Positions 17,270 to 27,900 of a stretch of DNA of 64,000 bases are shown here, piece after piece. The stretch lies in the NCBI RefSeq assembly GCF_039521745.1, contig NZ_BAAACT010000154.1, one strand, 5' to 3'. How positions within the stretch are numbered: position 1 is the first letter of the stretch; the number at the start of each line of letters is the position of its first letter. Both the position numbers and the translations under genes were made by a program. The notes under the pieces are model-generated. The model had not been told where the DNA came from. It ran no database searches and worked only from the letters and a program-made list of their open reading frames with translations. The stretch comes from Faecalicatena contorta. Lineage in GTDB: Bacteria > Bacillota > Clostridia > Lachnospirales > Lachnospiraceae.

Positions 17270-19519
17270 TTAGTAGGCTCCGCTGTTGGGATCCACGTTA
17301 ATATCTTCCCCATTATTAATCGTAAACATTACCTGTATGACATCACCGTCCCTAACTCCATATACGCCCATGCTCTTTCCGATAAAACCATTATTCTGTG
17401 TAACCATCCACCCTGCGCTGCCGCTTGCGAATACATCTTTTCCCAGACTGTCATTGCTGGCTGGCTCTTCAATAGTAATTCCCTGCAACTCATACATTTC
17501 CCGCTGTTCATCGGATATTGACCATCCATCGAGAATCCCGGGTTTATCGATATAATTCAGGAAATATGCAGCGTCTGTTGGAGTGCCCTCATATATTGGT
17601 GTATATCCATAAGCCTCCAGCCGGTCATTCACAATCTGGGCAATGGTCTGTCCGCCAGGGACAGTCACATACTCATCTATCTTGGTTCCCAGCCCTATTA
17701 CATTAGCCGAAAGAATCAAACGCACCTGAACGCTTTCTTTATCCGGACTAAATGTCACCGTATACTGTTCCGTGATTGTATACTGTTCGTCATCCGTTAC
17801 TGTAACACTGAGATAATTGGGTCCTTCTGTCAGGTATAGATCATATACAAAAAATTCACCGGCTATACCGGAAAATATCAATTCTTCTCCATTCAAATAT
17901 ACCTGAGCGTATCTTGCTGAAAGTTTACGCCCGTCATGTGCATAAAATGCAGCCTCAAATTGCCACGGGCTGCGGTCTACTTTTTCTGATCCAAGATTAG
18001 TTTTAATAAACGGCGCCTTGTCATTGTTTTCGCTTTCACTTCTGTCTGGTTCATATTTGATATCCCAAATATAAAACTGTTCCATCCCCTGGGAGTCTTT
18101 AAATGTCACTTTTATACTTGTCGGCCCGGCGGCATCTAATTTATAAGACATATACTCACCTGGAGATATCTGCTCATGCAGAGCGGTAGACCCTAACCGA
18201 TTCTCCACATCGACTCTTGTTATCTGGTCATTACCGTTTGAGAGAGTGACAAGAAACTCAAGTTCGTCTGACTTTGATTTATAGTCTACCTCCTTGCGTC
18301 CCCCAAAGTTGGGACTTTCAGCCTTTTCGTCAATTATCTTATCTTTGCTTATTAACTGCAGTGTATCTATCTCTGTTTTATAGGTGATTGTAAATTCACA
18401 CACTTCTTGGTTTTGCCCATCTCCTCCACGTGCACGATATTTATTAGGACCCACATTCAACTTTAAATCATATCTGCCGGAAGAATCGCTGGGGGTTAGA
18501 TCGTCCCCGTCTGAGGGAATCTTCCTTAAATATTCTTTATACTGCTTAGTCCCCTTCGATACAGTAACTCTCAGGCTGATGTTTTTATTATAAACGGTAT
18601 AATCGTCTCCATTTTTTAGATATACTATGTCGTTAGTGCCTAAGACCTGTACTGTAAGTGAAAAGTGATCTTTCGGTGTGTAGATAATATTATATACCTC
18701 CGTAGATGCATAAATCTGATCATTCGTCTTTGGATCCCGGAAACATAGCGTCACTGAAACTTTATTGTGCCCTTGTTCGAGTGAAATCCCCTTATCCTTC
18801 GGATACAGGAATGAGGAACCATTCCGAGTTACTTTTCGGCTGAGTAACTTTAATTTTTTCCCTTTCTCTGTAAGTGTAATCTTTAAGTCATACTTTGGTT
18901 CATCTACCCTTCCATTCTTGAGATTGGTCTCAAATAAATTACTGGATTCCTCCGGATTCAAGGTAATGACCTTGCCGCCCTCCGTAGGCTTGCTACCATT
19001 TCCTCCCGGCTCCCCGCCTCCCTGATTGCCATGATCTCCTTCTCCCCCCCCTGGTCCTTCTCCTCCTTGAGATGGATTGGATGGATCGTTATTCTTATGC
19101 TTATCAATCAAGGCAAGCAAGCTGTCTCTTGAAGGCGTGCTTAAGGACGGATCTGAGGTATTCGCATTTACCTGTTCCCGCTGGTTCTCCTGCGCATTAT
19201 CATCCTCCTGCTGCATCTCCCCCTGCTCTGCCTGATCTTCTTCCTGTTCCTTTTCTTTTTCCTCCTGGGCCTCTTTATGCCCTTCTTCTCCGGTATTGAT
19301 GTTGGCATTCTCCACATCTGCCAGCTGCGTCTCATCCATAGCAAGTGTGGACGATGTCAAATACATACGGGATGCATCCGCATCTTTGTCTTCCATGGGA
19401 TTCTCCGGAGCTGTATGGCCAGAAACCGCCAGCATGATAAAAAACAGTGCTGCGAGACACACTGCTGCGGATGCTGCACCTATTTTTTTTAATGTTTCTA
19501 TCATCTTATGTCGCTTCAT
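17270..19519 (-). CDS. Secreted multidomain protein ending in a DUF4430-like domain
   Basis: 749 residues. An N-terminal hydrophobic signal/anchor (about 14-36) is followed by a Gln/Glu-rich and then Gly/Pro-rich disordered spacer (40-190), a run of beta-sandwich domains (about 190-590), and a C-terminal domain with DUF4430 features: VPGGQTIAQIV, then AGWMVTQNNGF, then VRDGDVIQVMF. This matches the small membrane DUF4430 protein at 5611-6183. No sortase motif or C-terminal membrane helix is seen, so it is either held by its N-terminal helix or released. I infer it presents a corrinoid-closing domain at a distance from the membrane. Confidence in the DUF4430 assignment is moderate because the match is diverged. 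Confidence 0.7.
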   Translation of the reverse strand: MKRHKMIETLKKIGAASAAVCLAALFFIMLAVSGHTAPENPMEDKDADASRMYLTSSTLAMDETQLADVENANINTGEEGHKEAQEEKEKEQEEDQAEQGEMQQEDDNAQENQREQVNANTSDPSLSTPSRDSLLALIDKHKNNDPSNPSQGGEGPGGGEGDHGNQGGGEPGGNGSKPTEGGKVITLNPEESSNLFETNLKNGRVDEPKYDLKITLTEKGKKLKLLSRKVTRNGSSFLYPKDKGISLEQGHNKVSVTLCFRDPKTNDQIYASTEVYNIIYTPKDHFSLTVQVLGTNDIVYLKNGDDYTVYNKNISLRVTVSKGTKQYKEYLRKIPSDGDDLTPSDSSGRYDLKLNVGPNKYRARGGDGQNQEVCEFTITYKTEIDTLQLISKDKIIDEKAESPNFGGRKEVDYKSKSDELEFLVTLSNGNDQITRVDVENRLGSTALHEQISPGEYMSYKLDAAGPTSIKVTFKDSQGMEQFYIWDIKYEPDRSESENNDKAPFIKTNLGSEKVDRSPWQFEAAFYAHDGRKLSARYAQVYLNGEELIFSGIAGEFFVYDLYLTEGPNYLSVTVTDDEQYTITEQYTVTFSPDKESVQVRLILSANVIGLGTKIDEYVTVPGGQTIAQIVNDRLEAYGYTPIYEGTPTDAAYFLNYIDKPGILDGWSISDEQREMYELQGITIEEPASNDSLGKDVFASGSAGWMVTQNNGFIGKSMGVYGVRDGDVIQVMFTINNGEDINVDPNSGAY

Positions 19520-19612
19520 ACTTTAAACTCCACTCCCAATTTACTCAAAATATGACCCAGCCTCAAAACCCTGATCAGAAGGCTTAAGGCTGAATCATTC
19601 TCTAACACTTTA

Positions 19613-19712
19613 TCCCCGCAGGGCATGTATTACGGAATGCCCTTGGGAACGCCTTATTCTGCAGTTAAGCCGCAGTTCCGCCCAAAGGTATGCATGACCT
19701 GATACCCTGGGG
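19613..19712. repeat. Palindromic REP-like element, intergenic copy
   Basis: This 100-bp element carries CCGCAGGGCATG, TTACGG, GCCCTTGGG and TCTGCAGTTAAGCCGCAG in the same order and orientation as the tandem units at 40437-40634, followed by part of a second unit (CCGCCCAAAGG). It lies between the scaffold gene and the following gene, and its hairpins could weaken or process the transcript there. Confidence 0.6.
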
Positions 19713-19732
19713 CAGAAACTGTTTTTTAATTG

Positions 19733-21115
19733 CTATTTATTTTTTTTACGACGTCCTGCTGCAATAACAGCTGCACCGCCTGCTGCTGCAAGAAGCACTA
19801 CCAGATACGCAATGTTCATGGTATCTCCAGTCTTTACAGTAGATGACTTTGTATTCTTTTTATTGTCAGTATTGTTCTTATTATCGGTGTTTCCTGGTTT
19901 TGCAGGATCTGCTGAAAGCTTAGCGATCACAGCGGTCTCTTTTTCACCACATATGGAGCAAACTCTTTCTTTGCTTCCTTCTTTCGTAGTTGTCGCCTTG
20001 GTTACTACCTTCCATCCGTCTTTATCGGTATCATCACTGACAACCCATTCATGTTCTTTCGCTGCAATTGCTTCTTTTTTTGTATCTCCGCAAACTTTAC
20101 AGGTGTAAACTTTCTCACCTTTTTCTTTGCATGTTGCTTCTTTTGTTACTTTCCCCTTATCCCAGGAGTGTTCTTTCACTGCAATTGCTTCTTTTTTTGT
20201 ATCTCCGCAAATACTGCAGGTGTAAGTTTTCTCGCCTTTTTCTTTGCAGGTTGCTTCCTTCGTCACTTTTCCCTTGTCCCAAGAGTGTTCTTTCAGTGCA
20301 ATCGCTTCTGTTTTTGTATCTCCGCAAACTTTACATGTATAAGTTTTCTCGCCTTTTTCCTTGCAGGTTGCTTCTTTTGTTACTTTTCCTTTATCCCAGG
20401 AATGGTCAAGAAGCGGTATATCTTCTGTTTTCAGAAGTGCATTATCTCTTGTACAGCGTAATTCTTTTGTACCTTTTTCTTTACAGGTTGCTTCTTTTAC
20501 CACTTTCCATTTTCCATCGTCATGTCCGAGAACCGGAGTATCTTCGTCGGAAAGCACTTTGCCGCAAACACCGCAAGTCACTTTCTTGTGGCCCGGATCT
20601 ACACAAGTTGCTTTCGTCTCTTCTACCTGATTCTGGTCAGCAGGATGGTTCACTGTAACATTTGCTGAAACAACTGTTGGGTCGCCATCTGCCTCACTGC
20701 TGGTGTAGTATAAATTATTAATTGTTACAGTAATCGGATCAGTAGTACATTTTAAAACTTCAAACTTCACATTAATTGTACCGCTACTGAAGTTTTCTGT
20801 TGTTACAAATCCAAAATTCCCACCTGCCACAGAGGGCATTCCTGCTGGAATCCCTACATAATCAACGCCTGCAAATTTCAGAACTGACGTATCAAAAGAA
20901 GGTTCCCCATGGATAGCAACCAGATCTTCACTCTCACTTGAAAATGAGACAGGTACTACAATCGTATCTCCAATATTTCCGGTTGCATTTGCCGCACTTG
21001 ATGAAACCACAGGTTTACTGGCCGCCTTAACGACATTTCCATCAGACAGCATGGCACAGGATGCTGCCATAACTACTGCACCTAACAATGCCGCCCACTT
21101 TCTTTTTACTTTCAT
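19733..21115 (-). CDS. Cohesin-like cell-surface scaffold with Cys-rich repeats and C-terminal anchor
   Basis: 460 residues with an AAGGAG site. Signal peptide (1-31). Residues about 36-155 have the cohesin pattern: GNIGDTIVVPVSF, an aliphatic strand with FDTSVLKFAGV, and a later strand GTINVKFEVL. Residues about 165-405 hold tandem modules of the type ATCKEKG...YTCKVCGDTK joined by HSWDKGKVTKE, with paired cysteines suggesting metal sites or disulfides and a rigid stalk. The C-terminus has VKTGD, a hydrophobic helix and RRKKNK, a sortase-type or membrane anchor. It is encoded right after two dockerin proteins, which makes a matching cohesin likely. A single cohesin would present one partner per scaffold. 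The cohesin call rests on pattern, not a profile search. Confidence 0.68.
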   Translation of the reverse strand: MKVKRKWAALLGAVVMAASCAMLSDGNVVKAASKPVVSSSAANATGNIGDTIVVPVSFSSESEDLVAIHGEPSFDTSVLKFAGVDYVGIPAGMPSVAGGNFGFVTTENFSSGTINVKFEVLKCTTDPITVTINNLYYTSSEADGDPTVVSANVTVNHPADQNQVEETKATCVDPGHKKVTCGVCGKVLSDEDTPVLGHDDGKWKVVKEATCKEKGTKELRCTRDNALLKTEDIPLLDHSWDKGKVTKEATCKEKGEKTYTCKVCGDTKTEAIALKEHSWDKGKVTKEATCKEKGEKTYTCSICGDTKKEAIAVKEHSWDKGKVTKEATCKEKGEKVYTCKVCGDTKKEAIAAKEHEWVVSDDTDKDGWKVVTKATTTKEGSKERVCSICGEKETAVIAKLSADPAKPGNTDNKNNTDNKKNTKSSTVKTGDTMNIAYLVVLLAAAGGAAVIAAGRRKKNK

Positions 21116-21211
21116 AATAATTCTCCTTTGCTTTGTAATTATATTGTTTATATAGGATTATCATGGTTCAAAAACCATGTTGTCCACTCTTTTTCTGGCA
21201 CCCTAAGCGTT

Positions 21212-24200
21212 TTAGCTGCCCTTCGTTACCAGATCCAGCAGCGCACTTACATCTACATTGGTTACTTTTCCGTCATTATTCATATCTGCTATATCCGGTG
21301 ACAACGGTCGCCCCGCCGTGACTGCATCCAGCAGAATACTCACATCTAAATTGGTTATCTTACCGTCCCCATTCAGGTCGCCTTTTCCTGAGGGATCGAC
21401 CGGCACAAATGTGTAAGCCGGTATATCAATCTGCACGCCGCTGCTCCAGCGTTGTGCATAACTCATCTCATAGAGATAGAGAACAGCGGCTTCCCGGTCG
21501 AACCCATCAATGGTCACGGTATTTTCCCCGGCCTTCACTGCCATCCTTTTCCCATTCTTTCGTATCTCGGCTGCCGTAGGCATTTTTGTGACTGCTGTCT
21601 TTTGCTCGGACAGATAGTATAAGTATCCGTCCATACTCGCGTTCACACGAACCGTCACACTTTTCTCCGCGCGGGTAATCAGCGCGTTTGAACCAGCTGT
21701 TATCTTGGGCTGCTCATTGTTCTGAAACAAGGTAATTCTATATACTTTTTGAGTGTTTCCGTCCTCAGCCGTTACGGTAACCGCAACCTCAGTCGGTATC
21801 AGTCCCGATGTAAGTAATGTATATCGCTGCAACACTTCCTTGCCAAGATAAATCGGCACAGGCTTCAGTTCTGTCCCCGCACTTGATCCGCTTTCGACCG
21901 TAACTTTTATTGTAGATGAAGAACCCTCCGGCAGCCTTGGCCAGATATAATAAGCTGCCTGGCTGCTTTCACCATAAATCGAGGCTTTATAATCTGTACG
22001 CTCCGGCTCGAAAGCCGGTTCCATTTCCATCTCCATAACAGTTACCATGGGTGAAAAACTCACCTGCAGATTTTTCAATAATATATCGCTGCTTCTCTGC
22101 TGGATAGTGAATTGATAACTGCGGGTCTCCTGCCCATTTGTCAGAATCACGGTCACCTCCGCCCGGCCGTCTGTCAATGTTATCTCCTGTACATTCCCCT
22201 CCTTGCCGTCCACAGAGACCGTCGTTCCCTCATTGGCCTTCAGGGTAAGAGTGACCTTATCTTCACCACTATCCAGCAGAATACTGTGCTTTACCGCCTG
22301 TCCGTCAAACTCCCGGCCACCATCCAGCACCGGGTTGCCTCCGGCCAGCTCTACGCCCTCCAGATATACCCCTGTTGGACGCAGGGCATACAGCCATGCG
22401 GATTCATAACGAATATACATGTGTCCATCCTGATCAATCAATACACTTCCGCTTCCAGCCCCCGAGACCTCTCTCTGCTGATAGAATAAACCGCTTCCCT
22501 CTCCCGGCGCATCTGCGCCTGCCTTGTCCTTTAAGAGGTACAGCATTCCGTTTGGACTGTCAGTAGTGAAATATACATATACATATCCATCCTGCTGTTC
22601 ATAAGCTGTTGTCAGAGTACCCGGCCCTTTTGCTCCATATTCAGTCTCCATCTGATACGCCAGTGTCAAACTTCCGGCCGTTTCATCTATCTGTACAACA
22701 TTCAGGTAATACGGCCCCTGGACAACACCATACTTATCTTTGGATGCACTGCCTACGTAGATCCGGTTATTGTAGACAAGGGGCGTTCCAAAGACTGCGC
22801 CTCCCAGCTTCAGGGATGTGCTGCTTTCTGTATCCAGCTTTCCATCTTCGGCCAATGTATAACTGTATAAATATCCATTTTCTGTGGCAAAATATATTCG
22901 CCCGTTTTCGTAACTGACCGCTGTCGAAGCCGCCCCGGCCTCTAAGGGCAGAGAAGTCTTCTGCACGATCTCTCCTGTTTTTTTATCCAGACAGTACAAC
23001 GTTGTGGAATGACTGCAGGCAAACAGATATTTTTCACTGGTATAAACACCGGTTCTATAATATCCCTTACTGTCATACTGTTTCCACACTGCGAGTTTTT
23101 CTTCGTTTGTGCTGTTCGGTTTCTCGTCATTTATAGAGATACACACCAGATTGCCATTCGCAAATGCGGCATATATATATCCGGAATCGTATCGAAGCGC
23201 CGATGCCGCATTTCCGCCCACATTATCTTTATAGATCCACATAGACTCCAGCGTTCTTGCATTAAACGCCTGCAGTTTTCCATCGCTGAGCGGAACAAAG
23301 ATCATCCCGGCTGCATATAACGGCTTCGTAAAAGAGCTGTTCCCCCATGCTGCCATCTTTACGCTTTTTACAATCTCACCAGTATCCTTATCCAAATACA
23401 TGAGTATATTGCCGTTGAAGCAGCAGATATAATTCTCCACAAGAATTCCGTCACTGACACTCTTACCATAATCAGCATTCTCACCATACTGCTTTTGCCA
23501 TGAAACCTCCGCCTCCAATCGGGCAGCCGGCGCCATGGCATCTACTATGTTCTGATTGCTTTCATTTTTCCAGTATCCGCCCCACTGCGCATCCAGTTCT
23601 TCAAGCCCGCTGCCGGAAGATTTATGCAGGGTAAAAGTCCTCTCTTCATCTTGTATTAGTCTGATTGCTCCATTCTGCGTCTGATATCCCTCTGCGGAAA
23701 CAGTATATGTATATTCGTCCCCACTGACCAGTTCATAGCTTCCGTCTTTTGGGGTCAGCTTCACATGTCCGGCATCATAAATGGCAAACACCGCATCCTC
23801 CGGTTCTACCTTTACATCCAAGCGGCAGACCGGATCCACATACACAGAAAGCTGGTATTCATAAGGCGATGACTGGTATCCATCACCGGCACTCAAAACT
23901 GCCGTTGTATCCTGACCCTGCAGCGGCAAAATGTAACTGCCGTTTTCTGCCGGTTCTCCATTCACCATCAGACTTGTACTGGTCTCTTCCGCCGGTGACA
24001 GGTTAATCCTGATCTGCTCGGCAGTCGAGGGCACATGCACGGCATACTCATAAACGTTCTTTTTAAAATCAGGGGTATAGGGAATCTCTTCCCCCTTGTC
24101 ATCCGTAAGACTAAAATCACCCAGATAGGTTCCCCTTACGATATGAACCTGATAAATTTCCGTCCAATCATCCGCCGTCACTTCCAGTACCAGCTCTTTT

Positions 24201-24943
24201 GGTTCTGTATCATAGGCATTGATAATCCGCCCGGTAGTATTATTGGTCAGAGATGTGGATTCGTCTACCGGCATCTCAACCGCAGTTTCCTGACCAGTAT
24301 TCAAATCCATGAACCTGGCTGTAATCGTTCCCATCACATCATCTCTGAGCTGGGGCCTGGCATACAGCACATTGGTGTTCTCCGGAATTCTGAGCGTATA
24401 CTCATTGCTGCCCGGTACTCCTTCTGTGAGTTCATACCGATTGCTGCCAGAACTATTCTGCATAAAGATGATACTCTCCAGTAACGGCTCCCGCACGGTT
24501 ACCAGAACGAGACATTCAGCAGAAAAATCTCCTGCCGATGCTGTTATGACAGCCGTGCCTCCGCCGCCTTCTGCTGCAGTTATAATTGCCTCATTTCCGT
24601 TTCCTTTCACTACTGCAACTTCCGTATCATCCGAATTCCATATGATTTCCGGCTGCTCAGTTGTATCTTCCGGAAGCAGTTGTGCTGTCAGGCTTCTCTG
24701 GTCTCCCGACTTCATCACCAGGCCGGTTTTATTAAGTTTAATTCCTTCGAGAGGAACCGTTTCACCAGGTTCTTCCACAGGAACGGATTCTTCCGCAGGA
24801 ACAAATTCCTCCACAGGAATGGTCTCCTCCGCCTTCGTGACTAACGGCTGCCAGATAATGGCTGAAAAAGCAGTCAGCATAGCCAATATTCCCGCCATCC
24901 ATCTTTTTTTCTGTTTTCTGTGTTCTGCTATTCCAGCCTTCAT
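21212..24943 (-). CDS. Secreted PQQ-like beta-propeller protein with C-terminal dockerin
   Basis: 1243 residues. Signal peptide (about 1-38), a Pro/Glu-rich segment with PVEE repeats, a Big2-type Ig domain (60-145), cadherin-like beta-sandwich modules, a PEGA domain (about 380-440), a PQQ-like beta-propeller (about 460-830, with blade motifs such as LYCLDKKTGEIVQK and LQAFNARTLESMWIY), further beta-sandwich modules, and a type-I dockerin (about 1190-1243) with two loops, DLNGDGKITNLDVS and DMNNDGKVTNVDVS. It is a paralogue of the upstream gene, 22 bp away. I infer surface corrinoid capture, as done by the unrelated-looking propeller BtuG in Bacteroides. Confidence 0.82.
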   Translation of the reverse strand: MKAGIAEHRKQKKRWMAGILAMLTAFSAIIWQPLVTKAEETIPVEEFVPAEESVPVEEPGETVPLEGIKLNKTGLVMKSGDQRSLTAQLLPEDTTEQPEIIWNSDDTEVAVVKGNGNEAIITAAEGGGGTAVITASAGDFSAECLVLVTVREPLLESIIFMQNSSGSNRYELTEGVPGSNEYTLRIPENTNVLYARPQLRDDVMGTITARFMDLNTGQETAVEMPVDESTSLTNNTTGRIINAYDTEPKELVLEVTADDWTEIYQVHIVRGTYLGDFSLTDDKGEEIPYTPDFKKNVYEYAVHVPSTAEQIRINLSPAEETSTSLMVNGEPAENGSYILPLQGQDTTAVLSAGDGYQSSPYEYQLSVYVDPVCRLDVKVEPEDAVFAIYDAGHVKLTPKDGSYELVSGDEYTYTVSAEGYQTQNGAIRLIQDEERTFTLHKSSGSGLEELDAQWGGYWKNESNQNIVDAMAPAARLEAEVSWQKQYGENADYGKSVSDGILVENYICCFNGNILMYLDKDTGEIVKSVKMAAWGNSSFTKPLYAAGMIFVPLSDGKLQAFNARTLESMWIYKDNVGGNAASALRYDSGYIYAAFANGNLVCISINDEKPNSTNEEKLAVWKQYDSKGYYRTGVYTSEKYLFACSHSTTLYCLDKKTGEIVQKTSLPLEAGAASTAVSYENGRIYFATENGYLYSYTLAEDGKLDTESSTSLKLGGAVFGTPLVYNNRIYVGSASKDKYGVVQGPYYLNVVQIDETAGSLTLAYQMETEYGAKGPGTLTTAYEQQDGYVYVYFTTDSPNGMLYLLKDKAGADAPGEGSGLFYQQREVSGAGSGSVLIDQDGHMYIRYESAWLYALRPTGVYLEGVELAGGNPVLDGGREFDGQAVKHSILLDSGEDKVTLTLKANEGTTVSVDGKEGNVQEITLTDGRAEVTVILTNGQETRSYQFTIQQRSSDILLKNLQVSFSPMVTVMEMEMEPAFEPERTDYKASIYGESSQAAYYIWPRLPEGSSSTIKVTVESGSSAGTELKPVPIYLGKEVLQRYTLLTSGLIPTEVAVTVTAEDGNTQKVYRITLFQNNEQPKITAGSNALITRAEKSVTVRVNASMDGYLYYLSEQKTAVTKMPTAAEIRKNGKRMAVKAGENTVTIDGFDREAAVLYLYEMSYAQRWSSGVQIDIPAYTFVPVDPSGKGDLNGDGKITNLDVSILLDAVTAGRPLSPDIADMNNDGKVTNVDVSALLDLVTKGS

Positions 24944-24965
24944 CTTATCATCCTTCTAAATTATT

Positions 24966-27900
24966 TTAATTATTGCCTGCTGTTACCTTATTCAACAGCA
25001 TAGATACGTCTAAATTGCTTATCTTTCCATCTCCATTGATGTCTCCTGTTTCCAGATCAACATCTTCGTTTGCTGTTACCTTGTTCAACAGCATGGATAC
25101 ATCCAGGTTGGTTAATTTCCCATCGCCATTCATGTCACCGGATATAATCACAGATGCGATATCCAGAATACGTACTGCAGATTCGGCGCCTGATGCGTCT
25201 TTCAGAACCATATAGAGCTTCTGTGCATTTCTTTGCAGGCCCGTTACTTCAATCGTATTCTTGCCTTCCACAACATCTGCCTTTGTTCCTTCTGCTATAA
25301 TCTTAGCGCTGTCCGGCGCTGCTGCATCCGCTGCCTGAACCAGATAATACAGCTCTGCCGCCTTATTCGATGTCATATTAATCTTTGCACTGTTATCTGT
25401 ACGTTCTGAGACAGCGCCATCATCAGTTGTAATAATCGGAAGCGCATTCTGCGTAAACAGGGTAAATGTATAATCTTTAGATTGTGTTCCATCCTCTGAA
25501 GCTACAGTCAGCTTCACCTTTGCAATTGTTGGATTTTCTCTGTCAGCAAAGGAAACATTAAAATATGTGTTACCTTTGTAATTCGTGCTGCCCTTAATCT
25601 CATCGCCTTCGTTCTTATTATAAACTCCACTGATAACGGTCATTGTCATCTTATCTTTTGAACTCATAAGCGTCGGCCAGATATACGCATCACTCATAAC
25701 CTTGTCAACACCTGCCGTATATTCGGTAGTCATCGGATCAAATGCAGGATCTAACGAATACGCTGCACTTGCCATTCCTTCATTCGGAGAATTATCAATC
25801 CTGATTTCTTTTACTACCGGTCCTGTTACAACATGGAAAGTAAATGTTCTGACTGTACCGCCCTTCTTAAGCTGTACTTCAATCTCAGCTCTTCCGTCAA
25901 CAAGTTTGATATCCTGCATTGAACCAGGTACTCCATTAATCATAACCTCTGTACCTTCATTTGCAGTCAGATCCAGCTTGAAGCTTTCTGTTCCCGGATC
26001 CACTTGAATCGTGTGGGAATTGATACTTCCGTCAAATGGTTTTCCACCGTCTATAATTCCGTTTCCGCCGTCTATATTTACCTCTTTCAGATATACGTCT
26101 GAACGCTTTAATACGAACTGCCATGCGGAGTCATTCTTTAAGTACAGATTGCCATCGCTGTCTGCAACCGCACTTGCGATGCAATACTGCTCATGAGTCG
26201 GTGTATAGAATAAGCCGGATGCCGGATCAGCCTCTTTCAGGCCAGCTTTGTCCTTAATCATGTATAACTGTCCGTGTGCTGAATTAGCCAGGAAGTATAC
26301 ATACACATATCCGTCTTCTTTTTCATAACCGGTAATAATCAAACCGGAAGTCTGGCAGTAACCATCTGTCGGTACTGCATATGCCGGTGTCATTGCCCCT
26401 GTCTTCGGATCGATATCTGCTACCAGGATCGCATTGCCTTCTACGCCGAACATTTCACCGCCGTTAATACCTACATAAAGTCGGTTATTGTAAATGGCCG
26501 GTGTACTTGTACTCTGCACGCCTATAGGCAGCGGATTAATCAGATTCTCTGTATCCAGTGTTCCGTCCTCTTTCAAATTATAAGAATGGACTTTGCCCTT
26601 TTGGCTGGCAACATAAATTCTTCCATTATAATAGGAAACATCGCAGCGAACCTGTTCTCCTAAATCTACCTGCTGCTTAATCTCACCGGTCATCTTATCA
26701 ATACAGTTTAATACTCCATTATTGGTACACAAGATTACATAATTTTCATTGGTCCAGCAGCCATCCCAATAAAAGCTGCCAAGAGTGTCATCTCTCCAGG
26801 TTGCTGCCTTTCTTTCCGTTTGCTGAGATGGATCTTCATCAGTTACGGAAATACAAACGAAACCTGATTTTTTAGTGGTAAAGAATCCAACATAGATATA
26901 TCCATCATCATAACGAATTGCACTCTCGCTCCGTCCGCCTGCCGGATCCTCATAAACCCAAAGGGATTCCAGTGTTTCTGCATTAAAGCACTGAATTGTA
27001 CCATTCCCCAGCGGTACAAAGAGCATTCCCTCAGCGTATGTAGGAGGCATCAAACCAAATGTGGTTGGTGTTACTGTCTCGCTTGTCTTCAGGATCTCTC
27101 CTGTTTCCTTATCCAGAACATAAAGTTTATTCCCTGAAAGTGTGTAGACTTTGTTGTCAACGATGATCGGTGTTGTTCCGCTAGTCGGCTTAACATATTC
27201 CCCCGTCTGGCGTTCCCACTTTACTTCAATGGAATCAGGAGTAATGGGAGTCTTTGCATCCACAACTGACATATTGTCGCGGCCGGAACGGAAGCCCGGA
27301 TAATCCGCATCAAGTTCAGGAAGCGTGATTTCTGCCGCCTTCTTCAGTTCAAATTCTTTTGTCTCGGACTGGCTGATATTCAGAATACCTGACTGGCCTA
27401 CATATCCGAGTTTTGTTACTGCATAGCTGTAATCGTCACCTGGGAAAAGATTATACTTGCCATTCTCCGGCCATATACGCTCATTCTCCTCATTATAAAT
27501 CGTAAACAATGCATCTTTGGGGTTCACCTGCACGGATAATTCAACTTTCTGTACTCTATCGATAATGACGGTATAGGAAGTTTGCTCTGCTGCCCCTTTT
27601 TCCACTTTAATAACAGCCTTATTCTCACCATTAACCAAATCCATTTTATAGGTTGAGCCGGTCACTTCTGTTCCGTTAACCATTACCTTTGAATTACCAG
27701 CAGCCGGATTCTTAACTGTAATGTTAACCGCATTCACATCACTCAGAACTTTCGCCCTATACTCTGTGGTTGTTTTTTTAAATGCAGGATCAAATTTCAG
27801 TATATCTCCATTTTCATAATTCAACTGCAGGCCTGTCAGAATCGTGAGCTGTTTTATATGCACGGTATAAACTTCTGTTACCCCGCCTTTTGTAGCAGTA